Assembly: GCA_963675135.1 (NCBI GenBank)
Contig: OY776119.1
Location: 69,681,727-69,745,726, forward strand
Reading direction: 5' to 3'
Length of the DNA: 64,000 nucleotides
Origin: Galeopsis tetrahit
Lineage: Eukaryota; Streptophyta; Magnoliopsida; Lamiales; Lamiaceae
Part shown: positions 43,658 to 55,860 of the stretch, piece after piece
How positions within the stretch are numbered: the first letter of the stretch is position 1
Layout: each line of letters opens with the position of its first letter
Notes under the pieces: generated by a model
What the model saw: only the letters and a program-made list of their open reading frames with translations
Database searches by the model: none
What the model was told of the DNA's origin: nothing
Position numbers and translations under genes: made by a program

Positions 43658-45155
43658 TAGGGCTGTCAAAATAGGCCCGGCCCGCCCGGCTTATGGGCTG
43701 GGCTGGGCTGTAATTTAGGTGGCCCGAAAACAACCGGGCCGATCGGGCCTGGGCCGGGCTAACCTCGATTTTTCGGGCTGGCCCGGTTCTGGTATTTTTT
43801 TTTTTAATTTTTTTTATTATCATTACTATGTTTATGGAGAATCACATATCAAAGAAGATACACAGAAAATACAGTATTAGTCTAGAGATGTCTATCGGGC
43901 TGGCCCACGGGCTAAACGGGTTAGGGCTTAACCGGTTCATATTTAACGGGCCTACAATTGTTGGGACCTAACCCTAACCCTAGCGGGCCACGGGCTAAAC
44001 GGGCTACAATATTTTTTTTTTCTTTTAAAATTAAAGGTGTCAATTGACACGTCCAACAAGCAAATAAAATAGAAAAATACATAATTAGTTAATGATCAGT
44101 AAATGAGAAAACAAAAGTATAATTTAAACACAATTCTAGAACTAATATGACCAAATAAAGCTAAACAAATATCATAATTTAATAAAAAATAGTAATAATG
44201 ACTAATGGATGATAATGGGCTTTTTAATGCTTATAGTTATGATTATTGATTAAATAACCCAAAATTTGTTCTTAGGTTATTTATTAAAAAAAAAAAAAAA
44301 AAAAGGTAACAACTCGGGCTAGCGGGCTGGCCCGGTTTAGCCCACGGGCTAACCGGTCCGGGTCTAAAAAGCCCGGTTTTAAACGGGCCTATAATTCATA
44401 AACCCTAACCCTGTCTTTTTCAGGGTTAAACGGGCCAACCCGGTTAGCCCAGCCCGGATAAACATCTCTAAGTATTACTATAATCTAGGATTAAATTAAA
44501 TTTTCCTCTTCTTCACGCCCTTTTTTTTAATTTAATTCCTTTTGTCTTGGACACATTATACACACAAGAATTTATTTCTCATACCATTCAAAGAAATCTG
44601 CTTTTAAAAAATACCATTCAAAAGAAATCTGCTTTAAAAAAAATGCAAAAAAGAAGAAAAAGGCAAAAAAAATTGTTGCCTTAAGAAGCGCCACACTACC
44701 GTCGCCTTCATGAAATTATGCCATGGCTTAGCCACCATGGAATGGAAAGGAAGTGTGCCATGGCTGCCCTTCTCCAATCTGTCTATGTTAAGCGGCACCC
44801 CAATATTTCTCCTCTATACTGTAATTGGTAATTTGAATGCATATTTAATTATTTATAATTAGGGTTAGCTTTTAGTACTCAGTATATTTCTTGGGCCTTC
44901 ACATTTAGAATAAATAGGCCCATATTAAGTATTAATGGACAGTTAATAATGAGTCCGCAATTTATATATTAAAAAAAAGTGTTATAAAAGAACAGGCTGT
45001 TTTGGCCCGATGGCCCGGTGGCCCGACTAGGGCCGAGCTGGGCCTCAACTTTATAGGCCCGGTAGCAATCAGGCTGGACCGGCCCGGCCCGAAAAATTGA
45101 GCAGTCTGACGGGCTGGTACCAGGCTGGCCCGGCCCGACCTATTTGACAGCTCTA
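43658..45155. mobile_element. Composite hAT element, copy 1
   Basis: Ends TAGGGCTGTCAAAATAGG and CCTATTTGACAGCTCTA with degenerate 8-bp flanks CCAGTGAC and CCAATGAT. Terminal parts are rich in GGCCCG/CGGGCC. It contains an inner unit (about 43885-44478) with its own inverted ends, TAGAGATGTCTATCGGGC and AACATCTCTA, so the family is built from two elements. No transposase is present. It is the uninterrupted counterpart of copy 2. Confidence 0.8.
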
Positions 45156-45334
45156 CCAATGATGGACCTAGAAATTTAAGATTGAGGGGCCCGATTTATT
45201 ATAAAGTATAAAATTTTCAATATATCTCATTTCATTAAATTTAAATTTAACGACTTTTGTTATATTTTGAAGGGAATTAATTTTGATTGTTCCATCACGT
45301 ATTAAGCGAAACGGTGTTAAAATTTAACTTGCAA
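45156..45334. mobile_element. Diverged hAT relic split by copy 2 (continues about 50686-51000)
   Basis: GATGGACCTAGAAATTTAAG and GGGGCCCGATT parallel the left end of the hAT at 32578. After copy 2 the parallel resumes (ACTCCCCGTCTCGTGATG, GAATTTAGTG), so copy 2 inserted into this older element. Confidence 0.5.
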
Positions 45335-46263
45335 CAAGGGATATCAAAATAAGCCCGGCCCGATGGGCCAGCCCGGCCCGCCCGGCCTATGGGCTGGGCT
45401 GTAATTTAGATTGCCCGAAAAAAACCGGGCCGATTTGGCCCGGCCCACTTGAACAACTGGGCCGAGCTAAGCCCGATTTTTCATGCTGGCCCGGTTCTGG
45501 TTTTTTTTTTTAATTTATTTTTATTATCATTACTATGTTTATGGAGAATCACATATCAAAGAAGATACACAGAATATACAGTATTAGTCTAGAGATGTCT
45601 ATCGGGCTGGCCCTAGCCCTATAGGGCCAGCCCTACAGGGCTACGAGCTAAACGGGTTAGGGCTTAACCGGTTCATATTTAACGGGCCTACAATTGTTGG
45701 GACCTAACCCTAACCCTAGCGGGCCACGGGCTAAACGGGCTACAATAATTTTTTTTTCTTTTAAAATTAAATGTCTCAATTGGCACGTCCAATAAGCAAA
45801 TAAAATAGAAAAATACATAATAATTAGTTAATGATCAGTAAATGAGAAAACAAAAGTATAATTTAAACACAATTCTAGAACTAATATGACCAAATAAAGC
45901 TAAACAAATATCATAATTTAATAAAAAATAGTAATAATGACTAATGGATGATAATGGGCTTTTTAATGCTTATAGTTATGATTATTGATTAAATAACCCA
46001 AAATTTGTTCTTAGGTTATTTATTAAAAAAAAAAAGAAAAAAAAGGTAACAACTCGGGCTAGCGGGCTGGCCCTGTAGCCCTGCGGGCTGGCCCGGTTTA
46101 GCCCACTGGCTAACCGGTCCGGGTAAAAAAAGCCCGGTTTTAAATGGGCCTATAATTCATGAACCCTAACCCTGTCTTTTTCAGGGTTAAACGGGCCAAC
46201 CCGGTTAGCCCAGCCCGGATAAACATCTCTAAGTATTACTATAATCTAGGATTAAATTAAATT

Positions 46264-49200
46264 GGGGGGCCTTCTAAGGACAGTCCAATGTCGCCTGGAC
46301 TATCAACAGTCCAGTAATCTGAGCCATATGATCTGAAATCTAATGGCTTATATTTGATGACCTGCTACCTGTTGCATTTGGCGTCGCAGAATTCATCGCC
46401 TTGCATTGCACTTATTATCGTTTTTTGTCGCCCTATTACACTTTTAAATTAAATTTAATAATTTTAAATATATAATTATAAAATTACAAATTTATCCTCA
46501 CATGATTAATAAAAAAATTAATTGATAATATATAATCTTTATTTTAATTCTCATATCATTAATAATCATAATAAACAATAAATTATCTTTTTTTATTGGA
46601 ATGAATTGAATTTTAGGTTAAATTATTAATTTAGTTGAATTTTTTATACAAATTTCTGTTTCGAGATTACGAAATTGGGCGCGGCTATTGTATGTGTTAT
46701 GGTCGTCGTCTATTCAAAATTCAGAAAACCATTTGTTACAATTTATGATCATGGAGTAATTGATATGTTTATGATCAGAAAATTAGCAAATATACTTTAT
46801 ATAATCTAACAGAAAGAGATTCGTTTGAGTTTTTTAAAATCAGGAGAAAACCTACAAAATTTCATTCCGATACCAAACACGTTCCAAAAAAAACTCTCTG
46901 CACATGCGCTGCTCGATCCAGTTAATTATGTAATTTATATTTATATTTTTTATTTTTTTGTTCATTTTTAGTCGAATCATGAGTATTATTAGTATGCCTA
47001 AAAAGAAGTATTCTCAAATTGTTGATAATTACTCCTAGTTTTTTTTATGTGATATTGAGCATTCCTCTGATTGAACTTTTGATTTTTTTCTTACTCTGTT
47101 TTTTCTTTCTGCACAATCGCAGTATTCTCAAATCTCAATTCTTATTCTTATAAAATTTGTATGATTTCTATATGGTTATTGATTTATAAAATTTATTTGA
47201 AATTTATGAATTTTATTTATGAATATAATAAGATTCTAACATTTATTAATTTTATTTTTAATGTATATTTTGCAGATATGTCTTCTATATGGTTATTGAT
47301 TTATAAGATTCTTACTCTGTTTTTTCTTTCTGCACAATCACATTTATTATCTTAGGTATTATCATGATGACACAACTTCATCTAATAATACCTAAGATAA
47401 TGATTTTGTTATTAAAAAGAAAAGACAAAAGACGTGGATTAATTTTGAGGAATTTTTTGTTCATTCATTATAAAATTTCAGCATGTTTTATAATATTATA
47501 ACATTTCAGCATGTTTTATAATATTTTAGGGGGCTCAACATGAAGATGAGATTATTTTGAAAAATTGATGTATTTTTTAGTTGTAATTGTTGAAAGAACA
47601 TTATGTTATTATTTTTTATTTGAACATTTGTTATTACTCACGCACAATTCAAGAAATTGGTTGTTCAATTTGGTTATTTTCTTTGATAAAACAATTGGGC
47701 TGCTCACTTTTAATTAAATGCTAGCCCAAAACATTCTTCACTTTTAATTAAATGGGCTAACATTGTTGGCCCAAAAAGTCTCCACTTACTCGGTTTGCTC
47801 TCGATCACAATTTTTTTTTTTTTTTGACGTAAAGGAGGGACAATGTCACAATGGGCAACGTAGGACTGTTAGTGCCCGTAAAGAATTCAAATAAATTTAT
47901 AATATATTTTAAGTTTAATTTGTCAATTAAAAAAATATTTGAAACATGTACTCCATAGTATAAATTTGTAAATTTGTTATTCATTTGAATCTAGGTAAAT
48001 ATTTTTCAATACACTCTTAACTCTAGAGGGCTGCAACATATAATTGTCTATGCATGAACATGTTTCAGAAGGTACACACTACACACCTACCATGAAAAGA
48101 GACTGGCCTTTAACTTTTATTTATCGTCATTGCAAAAGACAATAGAATAAGAAATTATCTTATTCGAAACTTTATGGGAGCCGTGTCATCGAAACACTCA
48201 ATATTATTCTCAAAATAAAAACTTTACTACCAACATTCCTTCCAAAATAAAAATGTGTCCTCAATAATGTAATTTTCAAGTCTGGTAACAATCAATCTAG
48301 TTACATTATACAAATCGGACATTAGGTCAATGTTCGTAAGCAACATTATATGGACACATAATTTTTAGAACTAATCGATGGTCTGATCATGACGTTTTCC
48401 TAAGTTCCATTCACATTTTCTAAAGTTTTTTTATTCTGATTTCACCAAAATTCTGCTTTCCAAAACATAGTTTGAGAATGACGTTTTAACACTTTGGAAA
48501 AAATAAAGTGTTTATTTCTACTAATTTATGAACAGTGTCGCCATGAGACTATCTCATTTTGAATAAGATAAGTGTTTATTCGTACTAATTACTGTTAATG
48601 GTATTACTGATTACAATTTATGGTATTAGTCGTTATTACTTATTGTATTAACGACTATAATAAAATCATACATATAATATTATTTTGTATTAAAATTAAA
48701 AAAAAAAATACACATGAAAAAATGGAAAAAAAAAAGTAAAAGGAAAAAAAACGAAGAAATTAAAAGTTTGGAATAAAAACTGAAAATGGGAGAAAAAGAG
48801 GAAAGGGAAGAAAACTTAGAAAGAAAAAAAATCAAGATTTTTGCCTAATTTCGATAGTTTTTTTTTAAATTATGTTTTACGATTTTTTTCTAAAAATATG
48901 GATGACTTGATGGTGAATCGACGGTAACTCGGTAATGACTTGACTACAGATTGTAAATATACAAATTAAGGTTGATTTTATTATATTTTGTGTAAATTAA
49001 TAAAAGGATAATATAGTATTTTAAATGTAATTACTTTTTTAAAAATATTTTTGGGGTGAACTCATAAAATGAGGGGTGTAGATAAACGTGGTAAAAAATA
49101 ATAATTTAGGGGTGAACTCATAAAATGAGCGGGTGCACATACCCGTGATAAAAAATGATTTGGGGGTGAACTCCTAAAATGAACGGGTGCAGATAACCGT

Positions 49201-50019
49201 AGTAAAAAAAGATTTGGGGTGAACTCATAAAATGAGGGGTGTAGATATTTTAGGGGTGAACTCATAAAATGAGCGGGTGCACATAACCGTGATAAAAAAG
49301 AATGATTTGGGGGTGAACTCATAAAATGAACGGGTGCAAATAACCGTAGTAAAAAAAATGTTTTTTGGGTGAACTCATTAAATGAGTGAGTGTAGATAAA
49401 ATATAAATAAAAAATTAAAATTGGTGTGTACCGGTATCTTGCATGTACTCGAGTATCACCCTACAAATTAGGGTTGATTTTATTATATTTTGTGTAAATT
49501 AATAAAAGGATAATATAGTCCTTTAAATGTAATTACTCCATTTTAAAAAAAAATCTTCTGAGGTGAACTTATAAAATGAGCAGGTACAGATAACCGTGGT
49601 AAAAAATAATTTTGGGTGAACTTATAAAATGAGCGATTGCAGATAACCATGATTAAAAAATAATTTGGGGTGAACTCATAAAATGAGCGGGTGCAGATAA
49701 CCGTAGTAAAAAAATAATTTGAGGGTGAACTAATTAAATGAGTAGGTGTAGATAAAATATAAATAAAATAATAATTTAATTCTATTAAAAAAATCTAATT
49801 TTACGTTCGTATTGTTTAATCTAAATAATAATATTATTAATTTTAATAAAGGATAAAATAGTAAATAATAAAATAAAATTTAAATAATTATTTTAAAATA
49901 TTAAAAAAAGGCAACAGGTATCAAGTTAGGGCGACACAGAGGGCGACACAGAGCGATGCAATTTGACATCCGAACTATTAATAGTCCAGGCGATACAAAA
50001 ACTATCCTAAGAAAATTCC
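46264..50019. mobile_element. Non-autonomous MULE, 3.76 kb
   Basis: Exact 9-bp duplication AATTAAATT (46255-46263 and 50020-50028). Terminal inverted repeats begin GG and share TTCTAAGGA / TCCTAAGAA and TCGCCTGGACTAT over about 50 bases, with weaker similarity to about 190 bases. No transposase or clear captured gene was recognised; the interior is AT-rich with a tandem array at 49040-49760. Copy 1 of the hAT at about 44490-44500 is the empty site. Confidence 0.9.
49040..49760. repeat. Tandem array of about 55-bp units in the MULE
   Basis: About ten copies of GGGGTGAACTCATAAAATGA, each followed by GCGGGTGCAGATAACCG and AAAAATAAT. A block of about 70 bases (GGTTGATTTTATTATATTTT and following) occurs at 48970 and again at 49470, so part of the array is itself duplicated. 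Confidence 0.75.
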
Positions 50020-50685
50020 AATTAAATTTTCCTCTTCTTCACGCCTTTTTTTTAATTTAATTCCTTTTGTCTTGGACACATTATACACACAAGAATTTAT
50101 TTCTCATACCATTCAAAGAAATCTGCTTTTAAAAAATACCATTCAAAAGAAATCTGCTTTAAAAAAAATGCAAAAAAGAAGAAAAAGGCAAAAAAATATT
50201 GTTGTCTTAAGAAGCGCCACACTGCCGTCGCCTTCATGAAATTGTGCCATGGCTTAGCCACCATGGAATGGAAAGGAAGTGTGCCATGGCTGCCCTTCTC
50301 CAATCTGTCTATGTTAAGCGGCGCCCCAATATTTCTCCTCTATACTGTAATTGGTATTTTGAATGTATATTTAATTATTTATAATTAGGGTTAGCTTTTA
50401 GTACTCACTATATTTCTTGGGCCTTCACATTTAGAATAAATAGGCCCATATTAAGTATTAATGGACCGTTAATAATGAGTCCGCAATTTATATATTAAAA
50501 AAAAAGTGTTATAAAAGAACGGGCTGTTTTGGCCCGATGGCCCGGTGGCCCGACTAGGGCCGGGCTGGGCCTCAACTTTATAGGCCCGGTAGCAATCGGG
50601 CTGGGCTGGCCCGAAAAAATTGAGCAGTCCGACGGGCTGGTACCAAGCTGGCCCGGCCCGGCCTATTTGACAGCTCCACTTGCAA

Positions 50686-51457
50686 CCCTACAGAGACATT
50701 AGTTACTAGTATTAGATAAATGTAGAGCTTAAATTATACTCCCCGTCTCGTGATGTCTTGCTTCACCGGCTCACTTTTAAGAAAAATGAATTTAGTGGGG
50801 GGTGTGAGGTAAAATAAAGGAGGAGTTTTTCAATTTTATTAACGTCGTTATTTGTTTTCAAAAGACCTTGATTTTCAGGAAGGCGGACGAGCATTCTGAT
50901 CGAGGAACACTCCTAACACATAATAAAGAAATAAATAAAGTGTAAGATTTGATGAATATTTAATAAGTATTAAAAATGAAAGAAATTTATTACAAATCAT
51001 TTTATGAAACTTATGATAAACAACTTAAGAAAGCACAATATATAATAATGTTTTGTTATCTTAATTTAATAGGATCATATACATTTACTTGCTTAGTATC
51101 TCATACGAGTATATAATAAATTCATAATCATGAGAATTTCATTTTCTTTAGTCGTCATAGTTTTTGAGTTTTCGCCTTATCTGATATTGTTTGTTTACTA
51201 GCTCATTTTCATTGATTTACTAACTAAATAATTTTCATCTCAAAGCGCGACGATTTTATCACTATAAATCCTAAATAAATATTTCTAGTCCTTGCATAAT
51301 TTTCCACGACAAACTAACACGAAAATAACGACCGGGTACTAAATTCCGAGTACTAATTAATACCACCGTAAATAAAAATATCTAGACCCTTAACTAGTAA
51401 CCACATGCAAATAAAAGGTTAAAAATTGTCCACACCTCTCTTCAATACTTGGAGTCG
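50686..51457. other. AT-rich DNA with hAT relic at its left
   Basis: The first 300 bases continue the relic described at 45156. The rest has no recognised gene. It may belong to the upstream part of the putative LTR interrupted at 51466 and 52892. Confidence 0.4.
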
Positions 51458-52022
51458 GTCATATGTAGACACGCACAAAACCGAACCGCCAAACCGGCCA
51501 ACCGGCCAAACCGCCGGTTACGGTTTGAAAACCGAACCGTAACCGAAAAATGGTGGTTCGGCATTTTGACAAACCGCAAACCGCGGGTTTGGCCGGTTTT
51601 GACGGTTAACCGCCGATTTTTCGGTTAACCGACAGTTTTTGGGTTTTTTTTTTTTTATGGGCTTGGCATTAAAGCAGATTTTGCAGGCGCTTGCATCACA
51701 ACTTTTACAAGCCATCAGACCTTATCACGTGACCATTGACCTACTATTTTCTTTATGCTTACTTGCCTAGGCTTTATGCAGCATACTCTATTTTTCCTTT
51801 TATGCATAAGAGAGAGGGGGAGAGAGAAAGTAACAAGTTTTACCACACTGCAACCTTCATTGAATTAGGGTTTCAAGAAATGGACTTACTTTAATCTTAC
51901 TCCGCCACCACGGAATGTCTAAATCTATTACTCCTCCAGTTTTCCTTTTATGCAGCATCACAAGCCATCGTGTACCTCCATCAATTTATTCGCAGGTAAA
52001 TCTTTTAAATCTCTGATTTTTC

Positions 52023-52023
<1 letters not shown>

Positions 52024-52113
<90 letters not shown>
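52024..52113. repeat. (CT)n microsatellite, about 90 bp
   Basis: Nearly pure CT dinucleotide run. Frames coding Leu-Ser or Arg-Glu repeats over it are artefacts. Confidence 0.97.
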
Positions 52114-52114
<1 letters not shown>

Positions 52115-52258
52115 GAAGAAAGAATAAATTGTGAGGGTTTCTGTAATGGACTAATGGCCACCGAAAAGTAGGTTTATAATTTTATATATGAAAAAAAATC
52201 GGCCGAACCGGCGGTTCAAAAACCGAACCGTAACCGGCTCGGTTCCGGTTCGGTTACA

Positions 52259-52467
<209 letters not shown>

Positions 52468-53852
52468 GAAGAAAGAATAAATTGTGAGGGTTTCTGTAAT
52501 GGACTAATGGCCACCGAAAAGTAGGTTTATAATTTTATATATGAAAAAAAATCGGCCGAACCGGCGGTTCAAAAACCGAACCGTAACCGGCTCGGTTCCG
52601 GTTCGGTTACAATTTTTCACAAACCGTAACCGCCGGTTTCGAACCGAAATCGGCGGTTTTAACCGTTTGCCCATGTCTAGTCATATGCCAGTAAAGGATT
52701 AATTCATCCCCTCCTTCAATAATTAAAATTAACAATTAGCCCCTTGAGATATTTTACCAACTTGTGTAAATAATTGCAACTAGACCCCTTACTCTATTAC
52801 CAAGTGGACGGTGATTATTTCATCTCCCCAATTGGTACACTCCCTCTTCTTCTATATATACCCTCCATGACAGCAACTTCTTATTCATTAGCACTACAAA
52901 ATAATGGCCAGAAGGCAACGGCAAAAGGCAACGGCAGGCTACCGTTGCCAATTGGCAACGGCATTGATAACGGGAAGGAAAAAGGCGACGGGGGCGGGTG
53001 CCGTTGCCTTAAGGCAACGGATAAGGCAACGGGAGTGGGCCCCGTTGCAAAAAGGCGACGGCATATATGGCCCGTTGCCAAAAGGCGACGGCAATGGGCC
53101 CCGTTGCCATTTGGTAACGGGCCCCCACTCGCTAAAAGGCAACGGCAGTAGGCCCGTTGCCTTTGCCGTCGCCCTAATTTAATTAAAAAATTCATTTAAT
53201 GTATCCAAGTCAAATGAGATATTGATTATTGAGTTGACATATATTTAAATTAATCAAATTTTACAATAAAACTAACCACATAAATTAATTAAATCATGTC
53301 ATAATTTTCTCATGTTCGATAATAAGAAAATGCAATAATTAGAAGAAAATTATATAGAAGTAAGGTAATTCTAAATAAAGAAATTTAAAATTTTATGTAT
53401 ATTTAAAAAATTATTTATTTAATTAATAAATTATAAGTTTACGCGTAAAATGCGGGTCTTACACTAGTTCATAATAAATATCACAAAATTGATTCTATGG
53501 ATATAATATCTTAATTTTTGTTTTAAAAATGACGAAAATTTTAATAAAATCTTGAATTAAAATTTAACATGAAATTTTAGAAATTATTACTAACATACTA
53601 TATATTATTGATATATTCAATTAAAAACACGATAAAATTCTATGTATAAAATGAACATATATAAATATTGGCTGACGAATAATAATTCATAACATAATAC
53701 AATATAAAATAATTAAATATACATGAAAAATTAAAATTAATATCAAAATGATGATCTATAAGGTTCAAATATATTAGATCAATTTTTTTTTTCAAACAAT
53801 TTTAATACTAACTTAATTATCACATTAATGTAATTTTTGATATAGTTATCCT

Positions 53853-54372
53853 TAGGGGTGTAAGTGAGTCGAGCCTACTTGCGAGCTACTCGTGCTCGAC
53901 TCGAAAAAAGATCGAAATCGATTCGAAGTTAATCGAGTCGAGTCGAGTTTCGAGCTACTCAAGTAGCTACCGAGTTCGAGTTCGAGCTCATAAATACTCG
54001 GCTCGAAAGGCTCGCGAGCCTAATCGAGCTTGAACAATATTTACTATTTTGCCATTAATATATAATTTATATTTATATACGAGTAATCGAGTCGAGTCGA
54101 ACCGAACCGAGTCGAGCTTGAGTTTATTTTACAAAAAAATATGTTTTAAAATTAATTTTGAAAATTAGATAGGTAATCGAGTCGAGCCGAGCTCGAGTTT
54201 ATCGAGTTTCTTATCGAGTCGAGCTCGATCTTCAAAATTTTAGGCTCGACCGAGTCGACTCGAGTATCGAGCTTCGAGTATAACAATCGAGTTGGATACA
54301 CATATCATTCATATATTTAAAAAAATAATAACTCAGCACTTCTCGACTCGACTCGGCTCGTTTACACCCCTA
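53853..54372. mobile_element. hAT MITE, GAGTCGAG-rich family
   Basis: Ends TAGGGGTGTAAGTGAGTCG and GGCTCGTTTACACCCCTA with 8-bp flanks GTTATCCT and GTTATACT (one change). Rich in CTCGACTCG / CGAGTCGAG. Confidence 0.85.
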
Positions 54373-54834
54373 GTTATACTTAATACACATATCATTCATA
54401 TATTTAAAAAAATAATAACTAAATAAGTTGGGTGAATTGAGAAGAGAAAAAACTCTTACGTACGCATATAAATTTAAAATGAACTCGTTAATTATGGCAC
54501 GGGATCTCCTGTTACACTACTCGGATGAAGGACACGTGTCATGAGAGAGAATATGAGGATGGAGAACACTAGGCATGTATTTTATATGAATGTATGTTTT
54601 AATTAATTAATTAAGTTATATGAATTTATTTGTTAATTAGGGTGTTAGAATTATATATATAATTGTGTTATGTCTATATATGAATTTATTTGTTAATTAG
54701 GGTGTTAGAATAATTATAATTAGATTATATTTGGAATTATATTAATTAATTTTAATAGAGTTGGAGGAATGAGACGTTGGTTGTTAATTTGTGTGTTGTA
54801 GACGTACGTCGATTGACATGATGAATTATTCAAG

Positions 54835-55200
54835 TCGTAGTTGGATGTAATTATAATGTTGTGAATTGAAAATTAGAATGAATTTAAATGATGTGATTAG
54901 AATAAATTTACATGTATAATCGAAAATAATTATACTCAATGTTGTATGTAATTATAATGTTGTGAATTGAAAATTAGAATGAATTTAAATGATGTGATTA
55001 TAATAAATTTACATGTATAATAGAAAATAATTATACTCAATGTTGTATGTAATTATAATGTTGTGAATTGAAAATTAGAATGAATTTAAATGATGTGATT
55101 AGAATAAATTTACATGTATAATCGAAAATAATTATATTCAATGTTGTATGTAATTATAATGTTGTGAATTGAAAATTAGAATGAATTTAAATGTTGTATA
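54835..55200. repeat. 100-bp tandem array in the CACTA element
   Basis: TTGTGAATTGAAAATTAGAA recurs at 54860, 54960, 55060 and 55160, giving nearly four units of about 100 bp. Confidence 0.85.
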
Positions 55201-55429
55201 TTGAAGATTAGAATAAATTTAAATAGTGTAAATTAATTAATGATACCGTAATTAAATTATTTAATTTGAAACACATTATAATTTAGTTAATTCTCGTTTA
55301 GAAATAAATATGATATGCTTTGACAATTTAATAAGCAACAATTAAACTTAAAATGGATTGAAATAAAGAATTGAAACTAAAATTAAATTGAATATATATT
55401 AATTGTGTTCACAACATGACGACTAAAGC

Positions 55430-55600
55430 TCCTAGCCTAAACGGCACACAGGGGGCGCCCAAAACTCTACAGGACCGAGAGGTCCCGTGTTCGAAACCCA
55501 GCTGGAGCGAAAAATTGTGAATATTGGTGGCCTAATGGTGGGGGGGGGGTGTTGGTTGCTTAAAAGACCCGGGTTCGAAACCCAGGTTCTCATTTTTTTA
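55430..55600 (+). other. Two tRNA-like B-box segments inside the CACTA element
   Basis: GTTCGAAACCCAG occurs twice (about 55490-55502 and 55573-55585), each preceded by a paired AGGTCCCGT or GACCCGG stem-like word. They look like the T-arm halves of tRNA or SINE heads. No full cloverleaf can be drawn. Confidence 0.35.
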
Positions 55601-55860
55601 AAGGTAACAAAAAGGCGACGGCCTTGGCAACGGCTGGGCCCCGTTGCGAAAAGGCGACGGCCTCCACGCCCTTGCCAAAAGGCGACGGCCATATACCGTT
55701 GCCAAAAGGCAACGGTTTTTCCAAATGCCGTTGCCTATAAAATAGTAACGCCCATATTGGCAACGGCGGAGTGCCGTTGCCTTTGCCGTTGCCTTCTTCA
55801 TTAGTGAGGGGGAATCCGTTGCCTTCCCCCTCGCCATTTTCACTATTTTTTGTAGTGTAG

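Larger units (their letters stand above)
45335..50677. mobile_element. Composite hAT element, copy 2 (split by a MULE)
   Basis: Flanked by an exact 8-bp duplication ACTTGCAA (45327-45334 and 50678-50685). It matches copy 1 closely except for the 3.76 kb MULE at 46264-50019, and has the same inner unit at the matching place. Its own length is about 1.58 kb. Confidence 0.88.
52892..55857. mobile_element. Non-autonomous CACTA element, 2.97 kb
   Basis: Starts CACTACAAAATAATGG and ends ATTTTTTGTAGTG with a 3-bp duplication TAG (52889-52891 and 55858-55860). Subterminal AAAGGCAACGGC / GCCGTTGCC words crowd 52910-53170 and 55600-55830. No transposase. Nested inside are an hAT MITE (53853-54372) and a tandem array (54835-55200). 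Frames over the subterminal repeats are not genes. Confidence 0.92.

Noticed and set aside
49062..49322. 86-residue minus-strand frame
   Set aside because: Translation of the 55-bp tandem array in the MULE.
52774..53195. Frames of 67-125 residues on both strands, and similar ones at 55432-55909
   Set aside because: They cover CACTA subterminal repeats.
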